Source: Brachybacterium sp. (lineage in GTDB: Bacteria; Actinomycetota; Actinomycetes; Actinomycetales; Dermabacteraceae). From it: DNA of 11,268 nucleotides. Shown one piece after another: positions 1 through 6,673 of the stretch. The stretch lies in the NCBI GenBank assembly GCA_030451965.1, contig JAKDNE010000068.1, forward strand, positions 1 to 11,268, written 5' to 3'. The notes under the pieces were generated by a model. That model was not told the origin of the DNA. It worked only from the letters and a program-made list of their open reading frames with translations, and made no database searches. The position numbers were made by a program, and so were the translations under genes. The stretch's first letter is position 1. Each line of letters opens with the position of its first letter.

Positions 1-1
1 A

Positions 2-1078
2 CCGGAGCCCAGCACGGAGCCCACGACCGAGGCCACGACCGCCCCGCCGAGCGCGGCGGAGCTGCTGCTCGAGGAGCTCTCCCCGCGCGAGCTCGCCGGC
101 CAGCTGGTACTGGTGGGGATCCCGGCGGGCAGCGAGATCCCGGCAGCGGTGCTGACCGAGCATCATGCCGGGGGGATCTTCCTGCTGCAGGTGTGGGAGA
201 GCGCCGACTCGGTCGAGAGCACGATCTCCACCGCCCACGAGGGCTCCCGCTCCGACCTCCCGCCGCTGATCGCTGTGGACCAGGAGGGCGACCAGGTCAG
301 GATGCTGCGCGGGGACGCCGCACGCCGCACCCCCTCGGCCGAGGAGCTCGGCGCCCAGGGCCCCCGGGCCGTGACCGAGGCCTTCACCAGCATCGGTGAG
401 GACCTCGCCGCACGCGGCATCCAGGTGGCCTTCGCCCCGGTCGCCGATGTCGTGGATCCCGACCTCGGGAACGCCAACGGGCCGGTCGGTGCGCTGGGCC
501 GCGGATTCGGCACCGACCCGGAGGCGGTCGGCGAATGCGTGGTCGCGGCGACGGAGGCGCTCGCCGCACAGGGCGTGGGCGCGACCCTCAAGCACTTCCC
601 GGGCCTGGGCCGGGTGGAGGAGAACACGGATTTCTCCGCCGAGGGCATCGAGGACCCGGTCACCGATGTCGGGGATCCGTTCCTGGAGTCCTTCCGGGCC
701 GGGATCGGGGCCGGGGCGGGCCTGGTGATGATGTCCTCGGCGATCTACCCCCGGCTGGAGCCGGATGTGCCCGCGATGTTCTCCGCCGCGGCGATCGAGG
801 ATCTCCTGCGCGGTGAGCTCGGCTTCAGCGGCCTCGTGGTCTCCGACGACGTCGGGGCCGCGGAGGCGGTCGCCTCGGTGCCGGTGCCCGAGCGGGCCAC
901 GCGGCTGCTCGCGGCCGGCGGTGACGTGGTGCTGACCGCCGATGCCTCGCTCACCGGCGAGCTGGTCGACGCGATCCAGGATTGGGCCGAGCAGGGCGAG
1001 GAGCAGGCCCGGCGGGTGCGGGAATCCGCCGGGCGGATGCTCGCGCTCAAGGAGGAGCTGGGGCTGTTCGGCGCGTAG
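2..1078 (+). CDS. GH3 family glycosidase (beta-N-acetylhexosaminidase-like), secreted or lipoprotein, 5' partial
   Basis: The frame is open from base 2, so the start and any signal peptide lie outside the window. The first ~20 codons are a Pro/Thr/Glu/Ala-rich linker (PEPSTEPTTEATTAPPSA) of the kind that tethers a secreted or lipid-anchored enzyme. A GH3 N-terminal TIM-barrel domain follows. Visible motifs are LSPRELAGQLVLVG, AVDQEGDQV (families usually have EGG), VAFAPVADV, KHFPGLG (590-610) and VVSDDVG, where the first Asp (845-847) is the expected nucleophile. NagZ-type enzymes hydrolyse terminal N-acetylglucosamine and act in peptidoglycan turnover. The NagZ acid/base motif DSH after KHFPGHG reads NTD here (623-631), with Asp in the histidine position, so exact substrate and mechanism are uncertain. 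There is no GH3 C-terminal domain: the protein ends shortly after the barrel, as in short NagZ-type members. It is convergent with the thiD-like gene (26-bp gap). Family assignment is firm; specificity is not. Confidence 0.88.
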   Translation, partial: PEPSTEPTTEATTAPPSAAELLLEELSPRELAGQLVLVGIPAGSEIPAAVLTEHHAGGIFLLQVWESADSVESTISTAHEGSRSDLPPLIAVDQEGDQVRMLRGDAARRTPSAEELGAQGPRAVTEAFTSIGEDLAARGIQVAFAPVADVVDPDLGNANGPVGALGRGFGTDPEAVGECVVAATEALAAQGVGATLKHFPGLGRVEENTDFSAEGIEDPVTDVGDPFLESFRAGIGAGAGLVMMSSAIYPRLEPDVPAMFSAAAIEDLLRGELGFSGLVVSDDVGAAEAVASVPVPERATRLLAAGGDVVLTADASLTGELVDAIQDWAEQGEEQARRVRESAGRMLALKEELGLFGA

Positions 1079-1104
1079 CCGATCAGTGCGGGCCGGGTCT
1101 CGGC

Positions 1105-1977
1105 TCAGGTGTCCAGCGTGATCAGGTGGTTGAGCGGTCCGTAGCCGCCGGCCCGTCGCGAGAGCTTCCAGTCCTGGGCGTTCTCGGTGGCGCTGGCCAC
1201 GAACTCGCGGGCGGAGGCGACGATGGTGACCAGGTCGTCATCGGTCCCGGCGTCCCCGATCTCCCCCAGCTGCCCGGCCCGGTCGAAGCCTGCGATGCGG
1301 GCGAGCTGCGCCGCGATCGCGGCCGACAGGGTCGAACCGGCACCCCGCACCCGGCGATCCGGCACCCGGCGGGCGCGCAGCAGGTCGGTGCCGCCGTCAT
1401 GGACCAGCACGTCGACCACGTCCTCGCCCTCCAGGCGCCCCCCGGTGATCAGCACGGCTCCGGGGCCCATCGCCTGCAGCGCGAGGGCCTGCTCGCGGAT
1501 CTCCTCGATCGAGGTGGCCAGCGGGCGTCCCAGCAGCTGCGCCGCCTCCGCCATGTTCGGGGTGAGCACGTCCACCAGCGGCAGCAGCAGCTTTCCGAGC
1601 GCGCTCGCCCCCTCGGCGGAGATCAGGGGCGTGCCGTGGGCGCTGACCATCACGGGATCCAGGATGATCCTCCCCAGGCGGTCCCGGTGCTCCCGGACCG
1701 CTGCGGCGACCGCCTCCACGACCGCGGCGCTGCCGAGGGCCCCGATCTTGGTCGCATCCAGCCGGAGGTCACCGGCGACCGCGTCGATCTGCCCGCGCAC
1801 GACGTCCGCCGGCAGCGGGTAGGTGCCGTGGACCTCGTGGGCGGTGATGGTGGAGACCATGCTGACCGCACTGGCCCCATAGGCCCCCAGGGCGGTGAAC
1901 GTCTTCAGATCCGCCTGGAGACCTGCGGCCCCGTCGGATTCCGAGGCGGCGATCGTCAGGACGAGGGGCGGGCGCAT
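1105..1977 (-). CDS. thiD: ThiD-like phosphomethylpyrimidine / pyridoxine-type kinase (ribokinase superfamily)
   Basis: This 290-residue protein has the usual length and order of ThiD, which phosphorylates HMP and HMP-phosphate in the cytoplasm for thiamine synthesis. Family blocks seen are LTIAASESDGAAGLQADLKT (residues 7-26), TKIGALGSA (77-84), ILDPVMVS (105-112), LTPNMAEAAQLLG (138-150), VLITGG (175-180) and RGAGSTLSAAIAAQ (211-224). The ATG at 1975-1977 has GGAG five bases upstream, which fixes the start. Three positions differ from typical ThiD: the N-terminal glycine-rich GSDSGGGAG is SESDGAAG, the TAQNT substrate strand is TAHEV (45-49), and the anion-hole GTGCT is GAGST, so Ser215 replaces the usual cysteine. 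No other thiamine gene is adjacent and I see no THI-box riboswitch in its leader. It could therefore be a true ThiD, a pyridoxine/pyridoxal-type kinase, or a relative with another substrate. Kinase fold confident, substrate moderate. Confidence 0.8.
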   Translation of the reverse strand: MRPPLVLTIAASESDGAAGLQADLKTFTALGAYGASAVSMVSTITAHEVHGTYPLPADVVRGQIDAVAGDLRLDATKIGALGSAAVVEAVAAAVREHRDRLGRIILDPVMVSAHGTPLISAEGASALGKLLLPLVDVLTPNMAEAAQLLGRPLATSIEEIREQALALQAMGPGAVLITGGRLEGEDVVDVLVHDGGTDLLRARRVPDRRVRGAGSTLSAAIAAQLARIAGFDRAGQLGEIGDAGTDDDLVTIVASAREFVASATENAQDWKLSRRAGGYGPLNHLITLDT

Positions 1978-2204
1978 GCAGTCTCCATCTCTCGGGGTCC
2001 GGGGTTCCGACGGCGGTGCGGAGCCGGGCAGGGCGAGGCGCGGGGCCTGCTCCGTGAGCGGAGAGTACCAAGGGCGCCTGGCCTCTCCCTCCGGATCCCC
2101 GAACTATCCTGATCCTCGACGCACGAACCGGGCATGCGAGAATCACCCGGGGTGGAGGCATGGGTGGTGTCGGAGGACAGCGCCCAGGGGTCGGGGAGGT
2201 GACG
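1978..2204. promoter_or_regulatory. divergent intergenic region between thiD-like gene and membrane protein gene; weak -10 candidates
   Basis: This 227-bp gap separates the divergent starts at 1977 and 2205, so it should hold both promoters. Seen directly: TATCCT at 2105-2110 (+) is a possible -10 for the membrane protein genes, and TACTCT on the - strand (2062-2067) is a possible -10 for the kinase. Neither has a recognisable -35 at the right distance, so both are weak. I looked for a TPP riboswitch ahead of the kinase and found none. Confidence 0.25.
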
Positions 2205-3131
2205 ATGCACCAGGAGCCAGGCGGCGAGCAGCGGCCGACGGGGACCGGTCTGCCCGATTTCTCCGAGTCCTCCTCGGAGGGCCTGCCGAGCATCGGTTCC
2301 GACCACGGTCCGGCCACCCTCGGCGCACCGAGCGATCGTGCGCTGCGCCGTTCCCGCACCACCATGCTGGCCGTCATCGGCGGCTCAGTGGTGCTGCTGG
2401 CCGTGGTCGCCCTGGTCCTGTCCCAGACCGTCTTCCGCTCGGCCCTGGATGATCCCGGCCCCACGGCGTACCCGACCTCTGATCGCTCCGCTGGGGGTCA
2501 GTCCGAGTACGTGCCGGATCCTGAGGAGCCGGAGATCGCTCCTCCCCCGCCGATCTTCACCCAGGCACCGACCACCGAATGCACCGTCCCGGAGAATATG
2601 CCGGCAGCCCCGGCGTCCGACCCCGGGAAAGTCCGCGGCGGAGACCTCGAGTACACCCTGCCGGAGAGCTGGGGCTCCGGCTGGATCGCGAGTTCGCTGC
2701 CCTACCTCACGGAGATCGGCGCCGACGCCCGACAGGTCGAGGGCAACTGGTACAGCGTGGTCAACCTGGGTCGTGTCACCTTCGGCGAGGACGAGGGCGG
2801 CTACCCGGGGCTCGAGACCGCCGCCGTCGCGATCTTCCAGTGCTACGCGACCACCTCGGGCGTCGTCTCCCACTTCGGCGAGCACCCGGAGGTGACCGAC
2901 TACCGCTCCGAGGCCCTCACCGTCGACGGCGAGCCGGCCTGGATCGTCCAGGCCACGTACCACTTCGAGGATCCCGAGAAGCTGGAGACCTCGAGCGCCT
3001 CGATCGTCACCTCGATCGTCGTCGAGACGCCGGACGGGCCCAGCGCCCTGGCCAGCGACGTCGCCGCCGATCAGCCTGAGCACGTCCAGGAGCTCGAAGA
3101 CATCATCGCGAGCCTCGACGTCGTCGAATGA
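2205..3131 (+). CDS. single-pass membrane protein with extracellular Cys-pair domain, paralogue A (function unknown)
   Basis: I do not recognise this family. The start is ATG at 2205, with GGGGAGG five bases upstream; an in-frame ATG at 2160 has its GGAGG only one base away and is less likely. The 308-residue product has a hydrophilic, Gly/Pro/Ser-rich cytoplasmic tail (1-45), a basic patch RALRRSR (45-51), one membrane helix (about 54-75), and then an acidic and Pro-rich linker (about 80-124). The positive-inside rule predicts the C-terminal part is outside the cell. The outer domain begins at Cys126, contains KVRGGDLEYTLPESW and NWYSVVNLGRV, has a second Cys213, and ends in an acidic helix (HVQELEDIIASL). 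The two cysteines could form a disulphide. The next gene encodes the same architecture with matching motifs, so they are tandem paralogues, probably cotranscribed. No enzymatic motif is visible; a binding, sensing or envelope role is only a guess. Confidence 0.85.
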   Translation: MHQEPGGEQRPTGTGLPDFSESSSEGLPSIGSDHGPATLGAPSDRALRRSRTTMLAVIGGSVVLLAVVALVLSQTVFRSALDDPGPTAYPTSDRSAGGQSEYVPDPEEPEIAPPPPIFTQAPTTECTVPENMPAAPASDPGKVRGGDLEYTLPESWGSGWIASSLPYLTEIGADARQVEGNWYSVVNLGRVTFGEDEGGYPGLETAAVAIFQCYATTSGVVSHFGEHPEVTDYRSEALTVDGEPAWIVQATYHFEDPEKLETSSASIVTSIVVETPDGPSALASDVAADQPEHVQELEDIIASLDVVE

Positions 3132-3184
3132 CCAGCAGGCCGGACCACCGGTCGAGAACGAGACATCCCGTCGAAGGAGCCCCC

Positions 3185-3994
3185 GTGCACACCGGACCGC
3201 AGTTCCCCACGACCCCGCAGCAGTCTCCCGGTCATGGTGGCCGCGGCACCGCACTGCTCATCGGGGGGATCGCGTTCGCCGTGGTGTTCCTGCTGGTCGT
3301 CGGGGTCACCGTCGGGTACCTGGTGCTCCGTCCCGGCGGGGGCGGCCCGGTGGCCGGCAGCCCACCGGTCACGGAGTCGACGACCGTGACAGATCCGGAG
3401 CCCTCCGACGGCACGGAGGTGACCTCCCCGACCCCGACCGACGTCGAGGCCGAGCGCTGCTGGACCCCCGAGCGCGAGCGGTCCTCCACAAACGCCTCGG
3501 GCAAGCTGCGCGGCGGCGGCCTGCAGTACATCCCGCCGGCCGTCTACCAGCAGCGCGCCACCCCGTACGGGGTCGCGTACACCAACGATCTCCAGGGCGC
3601 GCAGGCGCTGGTCGAGGCCTCCTGGTACTCGACCACCTTCGTGGGGAAGGTCGAATGGCAGCCCGGTATCGAGTACCCCGGCGCCGAGGTCGCCTCGCAG
3701 ACGATCGTCGACTGCTTCTTCTCCTCGAACATCTGGGGAGACACCCAGGGCCGCACGCTGGACGACACGATCACCGAGCCGGTCACGATCGCCGGGATCC
3801 CCGGATATCGCACCACGGCCACCGTGAACTTCGCCTCGGACCCGCTGGAGAAGACCGACGCGACCGAGCTGGTCATCGTGGTGCTGGAGACGGACCAGGG
3901 CCCCAGCGTCTTCGGCACGGAGACCGCCGTCGGCGTCACCGAGCACGAAGAGGCGGCCGTCGAGGCCTACGAGTCCCTCACCGGGATCTCCTGA
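3185..3994 (+). CDS. single-pass membrane protein with extracellular Cys-pair domain, paralogue B (function unknown)
   Basis: This 269-residue protein begins at GTG 3185, with AAGGAG five bases upstream. An upstream in-frame ATG at 3128 would overlap the previous stop as ATGA, but it has no good ribosome binding site and would add a non-conserved stretch. Layout: a short cytoplasmic Pro/Gln/Gly-rich tail (1-21), a membrane helix (about 22-47), a Gly then Thr/Pro/Glu linker (50-88), and an outer domain with Cys92 and Cys177. Matches to paralogue A occur in the same order: KLRGGGLQYIPP versus KVRGGDLEYTLP, SWYSTTFVGKV versus NWYSVVNLGRV, a YPG motif then a Cys, ATVNF versus ATYHF, VVLETDQGPS versus VVETPDGPS, and a C-terminal acidic helix. 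Cysteine spacing is 85 residues here and 87 in A. The 53-bp gap and shared strand suggest one operon. It is convergent with the cardiolipin synthase gene, 7 bp away. Function unknown. Confidence 0.85.
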   Translation: MHTGPQFPTTPQQSPGHGGRGTALLIGGIAFAVVFLLVVGVTVGYLVLRPGGGGPVAGSPPVTESTTVTDPEPSDGTEVTSPTPTDVEAERCWTPERERSSTNASGKLRGGGLQYIPPAVYQQRATPYGVAYTNDLQGAQALVEASWYSTTFVGKVEWQPGIEYPGAEVASQTIVDCFFSSNIWGDTQGRTLDDTITEPVTIAGIPGYRTTATVNFASDPLEKTDATELVIVVLETDQGPSVFGTETAVGVTEHEEAAVEAYESLTGIS

Positions 3995-4005
3995 GCGCTC
4001 CTCAG
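3991..4005. terminator. weak hairpin at convergent gene ends
   Basis: CTGAG (3991-3995) and CTCAG (4001-4005) form a 5-bp stem with a 5-base loop. The stem contains the stop codons of both convergent genes (TGA 3992-3994 and, on the other strand, 4002-4004). There is no T-run, so a terminator role is only suggested by position. Confidence 0.25.
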
Positions 4006-5489
4006 ACCACCGCGGAGGCCAGGCGGCAGAGGTTGTCGATCACCTGCATCGTCCGCGGCCGCTGCTGCCACTCCTCAAGGGTGAGCTCGCGGCTGCGGGA
4101 GCGGTAGGTCGCCTCCACCTCTCGCATCTTCTCCATCGCATCGGTGCCGCCGATCATCAGCGAGCACTCCATCTGCAGCAGGAACGAGCGGATGTCCATG
4201 TTCGAGGAACCGATCACCGTGACGGAATCGTCGATGGTCACATGCTTGGCGTGGAGGATCGTGGGGGCGCGGTACAGCCAGATCTTCACCCCGGCCTCCA
4301 GCAGCACCGAGTAGTAGGAGCGCTGTGCGTGGAAGACCAGGAACTGGTCCCCGATCTCGGAGACGAAGAGCTCGACCTCCACCCCGCGCCGAGCGGCGGT
4401 GACCAGGGCCGCGAGCATCGACTCGTCCGGCACGAAATAGGGGGAGACGGCGACGATGCGCCGCGTGGCGGAGTAGAACAGCTGGTTGAACAGGGCCAGG
4501 TTGTTCTCCGAGACGAAGCCGGGACCGCTGGGCACCAGCTGGCACTCGTAGGTGCCGGAGGTGTCCGGGGAGGGCCGCACCACCGTCTCCTCCGGGAGCA
4601 TCTGCTCGGACTCGTAGAACCAGTCCGTGGCGAACAGCAGGTTCAGCTCGGAGACGATCGGACCGCGGAATCGGGCCATCGTCTCCTGCCAGTGCAGGCC
4701 CCGGCGGATGTTCGCGGGCTTGTCGTAGTGGGAGGCGATGAGGTTCTGGCTGCCCATCCAGCCGATCTCGCCGTCGACGATCACCATCTTGCGGTGGTTG
4801 CGCAGATCTGGGCGCTGGAAGGCACCGTCACGGATGGGCTGGATCGGGTTCATCGGGAAGTGCTCGATACCGTGGGCGTCGAGCTTGCGGCGCATCGCCC
4901 GGTACTGCGTGCCGTGGCTGAGAGCACCCCAGTGGTCGTAGAGGACCCGCACCGAGACTCCGGCGTCCGCCCGCTCCGCGAGCGCCTCGAAGAAGTCCTC
5001 GGTGGCTTCGTCGAGGCCCATGATGTAGAAGAGCACGTGCACGTTCTCGCGTGCGGAGCGCACGTCGGCGGCCATCGAAGCGATCGAGGTCTCGTAGTCG
5101 ATCTCGAGATCCGCGGAGTTGTTGCCGGTCAGCGGGAAGGCGCCGAGCTCCCTGTTCAGCCGTACCGCGGACTTCATCCAGCTGGGCACGTCCTCGTCCA
5201 GCTCGCTGTCGGGGATGTTCTGCGCCCGCACCCGCATCAGCCGGTTGACCACCCGCTGCTTCTCGCGCCGCGCGCGGGGCAGCCGCGCTTTGCCGAGCAG
5301 CAGGTACAGCGGGAAGCCGATCAGCGGCAGCACCATGATCGCGAGCAGCCAGGCGATCGCAGAGCCGGGGCGGCGGTTCCGCGGCACGATGATCAGACTC
5401 ACCAGGCGCAGCACGATGTCCACGGCGAAGTAGACGTACGGGAGCATGAGGGCCCCGTGGTCCACTACCCACGTCCAGGCGTCGGTCAT
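4002..5489 (-). CDS. cls: cardiolipin synthase (phospholipase D family, two HKD motifs)
   Basis: This membrane enzyme makes cardiolipin by phosphatidyl transfer. The 495-residue protein has two N-terminal membrane helices (about 14-36 and 43-66; the PLDc_N segment), a basic linker (KARLPRARREKQR), and two phospholipase D domains. The first HKD motif is NHRKMVIVDG (His232, Lys234, Asp239) followed by GSQN. The second is LHAKHVTIDD (His413, Lys415, Asp420) followed by GSSNMD. Both catalytic sets are intact and the length matches bacterial Cls. I chose the ATG at 5487-5489, preceded by AGGA at a 6-base spacing. An upstream in-frame ATG at 5547-5549 would add 20 residues encoded across a strong inverted repeat and is rejected. 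Bacteria also use this fold in other phosphatidyl transferases, but domain order and length favour Cls. It lies downstream of the Bax inhibitor-like gene on the same strand, separated by a hairpin. Confidence 0.95.
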   Translation of the reverse strand: MTDAWTWVVDHGALMLPYVYFAVDIVLRLVSLIIVPRNRRPGSAIAWLLAIMVLPLIGFPLYLLLGKARLPRARREKQRVVNRLMRVRAQNIPDSELDEDVPSWMKSAVRLNRELGAFPLTGNNSADLEIDYETSIASMAADVRSARENVHVLFYIMGLDEATEDFFEALAERADAGVSVRVLYDHWGALSHGTQYRAMRRKLDAHGIEHFPMNPIQPIRDGAFQRPDLRNHRKMVIVDGEIGWMGSQNLIASHYDKPANIRRGLHWQETMARFRGPIVSELNLLFATDWFYESEQMLPEETVVRPSPDTSGTYECQLVPSGPGFVSENNLALFNQLFYSATRRIVAVSPYFVPDESMLAALVTAARRGVEVELFVSEIGDQFLVFHAQRSYYSVLLEAGVKIWLYRAPTILHAKHVTIDDSVTVIGSSNMDIRSFLLQMECSLMIGGTDAMEKMREVEATYRSRSRELTLEEWQQRPRTMQVIDNLCRLASAVV

Positions 5490-5513
5490 CGGGGTTCCTC
5501 TCGAGGGGAAGCA

Positions 5514-5544
5514 GAACGGCGGGCCCCGAGGGGACCCGCCGTTC
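5514..5544 (-). terminator. strong inverted repeat between Bax inhibitor-like gene and cls (terminator or leader hairpin)
   Basis: A perfect 10-bp inverted repeat, GAACGGCGGG (5514-5523) and CCCGCCGTTC (5535-5544), encloses an 11-base centre (ccccgagggga) that can itself pair CCC with GGG. On the - strand it lies about 38 bases after the Bax inhibitor-like stop and 25 bases before the cls start codon. A pyrimidine-rich stretch (TGCTTCCCCTC) follows, but there is no true T-run. It fits an imperfect intrinsic terminator for the upstream gene; an attenuating hairpin in the cls leader is an alternative. Confidence 0.5.
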
Positions 5545-5582
5545 AGCATACGGGCGCGGACCGCGCCTCACCCGCTCCCTGC

Positions 5583-6482
5583 TCAGTCTCCGCGCAGGAT
5601 CGCGAGGATCCGCAGGATCTCGATGTACATCCACACCATGGTGACCGCGAGCCCGAAGGCGACGCGCCAGGCGTACTTGCGGGGGACCCCGGCCTCGGTC
5701 GCGTGCTGGACGTCCTCGAAGTCCATCACCAGCGAGTAGGAGGCCAGCACCACGGCGAGCCCGCCGATGGCCAGGCCCAGCATGCCCTCACGCAGGTTCT
5801 GGCCGGTCATCAGCATCATGCCGATGTTGACCAGTCCGAACAGCAGGTACGCGATCATCGCGACGAAGAAGATCTTGTTCAGGCGCGGCGAGGTGCGCAG
5901 CACCCCCATGCGGAACAGCACCAGCACGGTGCCGGCCACCGCGAGGGTGCCCACCACGGCCTGCAGAGCGATCCCCGGGTAGAAGTACTCCAGGGTGCCG
6001 CTGATCCCGCCCAGGAACAGGCCCTCGAAGGCGGCATAGACGATCACCGCTATCGGCGAAGGCTGCTTCTTGAAGATGTTGACCAGGGCGGCGACCAGGC
6101 CGCCGATCACGCCGATCAGGGTCGCGGCGCCGGTGATCGCCAGGCCGGCCTGGGCTCCGGCCTCGCCGGCCAGGAGGGACAGCGCGTAGGGGAGCATGGC
6201 GACCGCGAAGCCGACCACGACGATGATGCCGAGCGTCGCGGTGATCGCGTTGAGCGCGTCCTTGAGGGTCATCCGCCCGGTGTCGTGCCCCGTCGCGGCG
6301 GGACGCGCGTAGATCGCCTCGAGCGAGTCGCCTCGCTGCGTTCCCTGGCTGGCGAAGCCCGAGGACCACTGGGTGTCCTGAGCAGGGGCTGCCGGGGCGC
6401 TCTGACCGAATTGAGGGGCGTGGTAGTTCGCGCCGCCCCGCACGGACTGATCGCGTCCGAACACGATGTTGTGGCGTGCCAT
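5583..6482 (-). CDS. Bax inhibitor-1/YccA-like multipass membrane protein
   Basis: The 299-residue protein starts MARHNIVFGRDQS. It has a soluble, Gln/Ala/Pro-rich N-terminal region (about 1-65), a conserved TLKDALNAITATLGI stretch, and then about seven hydrophobic helices. Among them are VVVGFAVAMLPYALSLLAG, AAFEGLFLGGISGTLEYFYPG, the acidic LASYSLVMDFEDVQ and the C-terminal MVWMYIEILRILAIL. This pattern matches the actinobacterial branch of the Bax inhibitor-1 family (COG4760 / BaxI_1 type). Relatives are proposed calcium-leak or stress-related channels, but the role in this branch is not established. The start is ATG 6480-6482 with GAGGAG a few bases upstream. The GTG at 6492-6494, four codons earlier, overlaps that ribosome binding site and is rejected. 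A 179-bp gap with tandem repeats separates it from metB upstream, so it probably has its own promoter. Confidence 0.9.
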   Translation of the reverse strand: MARHNIVFGRDQSVRGGANYHAPQFGQSAPAAPAQDTQWSSGFASQGTQRGDSLEAIYARPAATGHDTGRMTLKDALNAITATLGIIVVVGFAVAMLPYALSLLAGEAGAQAGLAITGAATLIGVIGGLVAALVNIFKKQPSPIAVIVYAAFEGLFLGGISGTLEYFYPGIALQAVVGTLAVAGTVLVLFRMGVLRTSPRLNKIFFVAMIAYLLFGLVNIGMMLMTGQNLREGMLGLAIGGLAVVLASYSLVMDFEDVQHATEAGVPRKYAWRVAFGLAVTMVWMYIEILRILAILRGD

Positions 6483-6550
6483 GTGGCTCCTCACGTGGGA
6501 TCGGGAGGTCCGTGACGGGCACCGTGGGGCGACCGTGGACCGACCCGGGC

Positions 6551-6556
6551 ATCCTA
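6551..6556 (-). promoter_or_regulatory. candidate -10 element for Bax inhibitor-like gene
   Basis: TAGGAT on the - strand resembles the actinobacterial -10 consensus and would give a leader of about 60 bases before the ATG at 6482. No convincing -35 lies 16-18 bases upstream, so the call rests on one hexamer plus position. Confidence 0.25.
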
Positions 6557-6597
6557 CCGTCGGATCCCGAGACCTCGCTGGGTGCGCGCTCCGCTCT

Positions 6598-6673
6598 GGG
6601 CGAAGCGCGCCGCGGGCGAAGCGCGCCGCGGGTGAAATGCGCAGCGCGCGGCGGGCGATGCTCAGCGCGCGGC
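6598..6673. repeat. degenerate tandem repeats derived from the 3' end of metB
   Basis: Two perfect 16-base copies of GGGCGAAGCGCGCCGC lie at 6598-6613 and 6614-6629. Two related longer units follow at 6630-6652 and 6653-6673. Read on the - strand, the first unit met (6673-6653) contains metB's last codons and stop (GCC GCG CGC TGA). The next copies carry TGC, then TTC, where that TGA stood. The array thus looks like successive, diverging duplications of the metB tail into the gap before the Bax inhibitor-like gene. GGCG/CGCC pairs within units could form short stems, so it may also help end metB transcription. Confidence 0.7.

Noticed and set aside
1077..1105. AGCCGA/TCGGCT inverted repeat between the GH3 and thiD-like genes as a terminator
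   Set aside because: The arms are only 6 bp with a 17-base loop and compete with another short stem; no T-run. Too weak to annotate.
1978..2061. TPP riboswitch ahead of the thiD-like gene
   Set aside because: The leader lacks the conserved CTGAGA and other THI-box segments on the - strand.
3128..3184. ATG at 3128 as the start of paralogue B, giving an ATGA overlap with paralogue A
   Set aside because: The GTG at 3185 has AAGGAG at a 5-base spacing, and the extra 19 residues look like untranslated leader; translational coupling by ATGA remains possible but less likely.
2385..3946. Two long - strand frames (2385-3254 and 3071-3946)
   Set aside because: Both are antisense to the tandem membrane proteins, which have sound ribosome binding sites, membrane helices and mutual similarity. 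The antisense products are Arg/Gly/Asp/Val-rich without structure.
4242..6515. A 757-codon open frame on the + strand
   Set aside because: It is antisense to cls and the Bax inhibitor-like gene, both with clear family motifs. Its product is a His/Gln/Gly/Asp-rich string without domain structure, typical of antisense frames in high-GC DNA.
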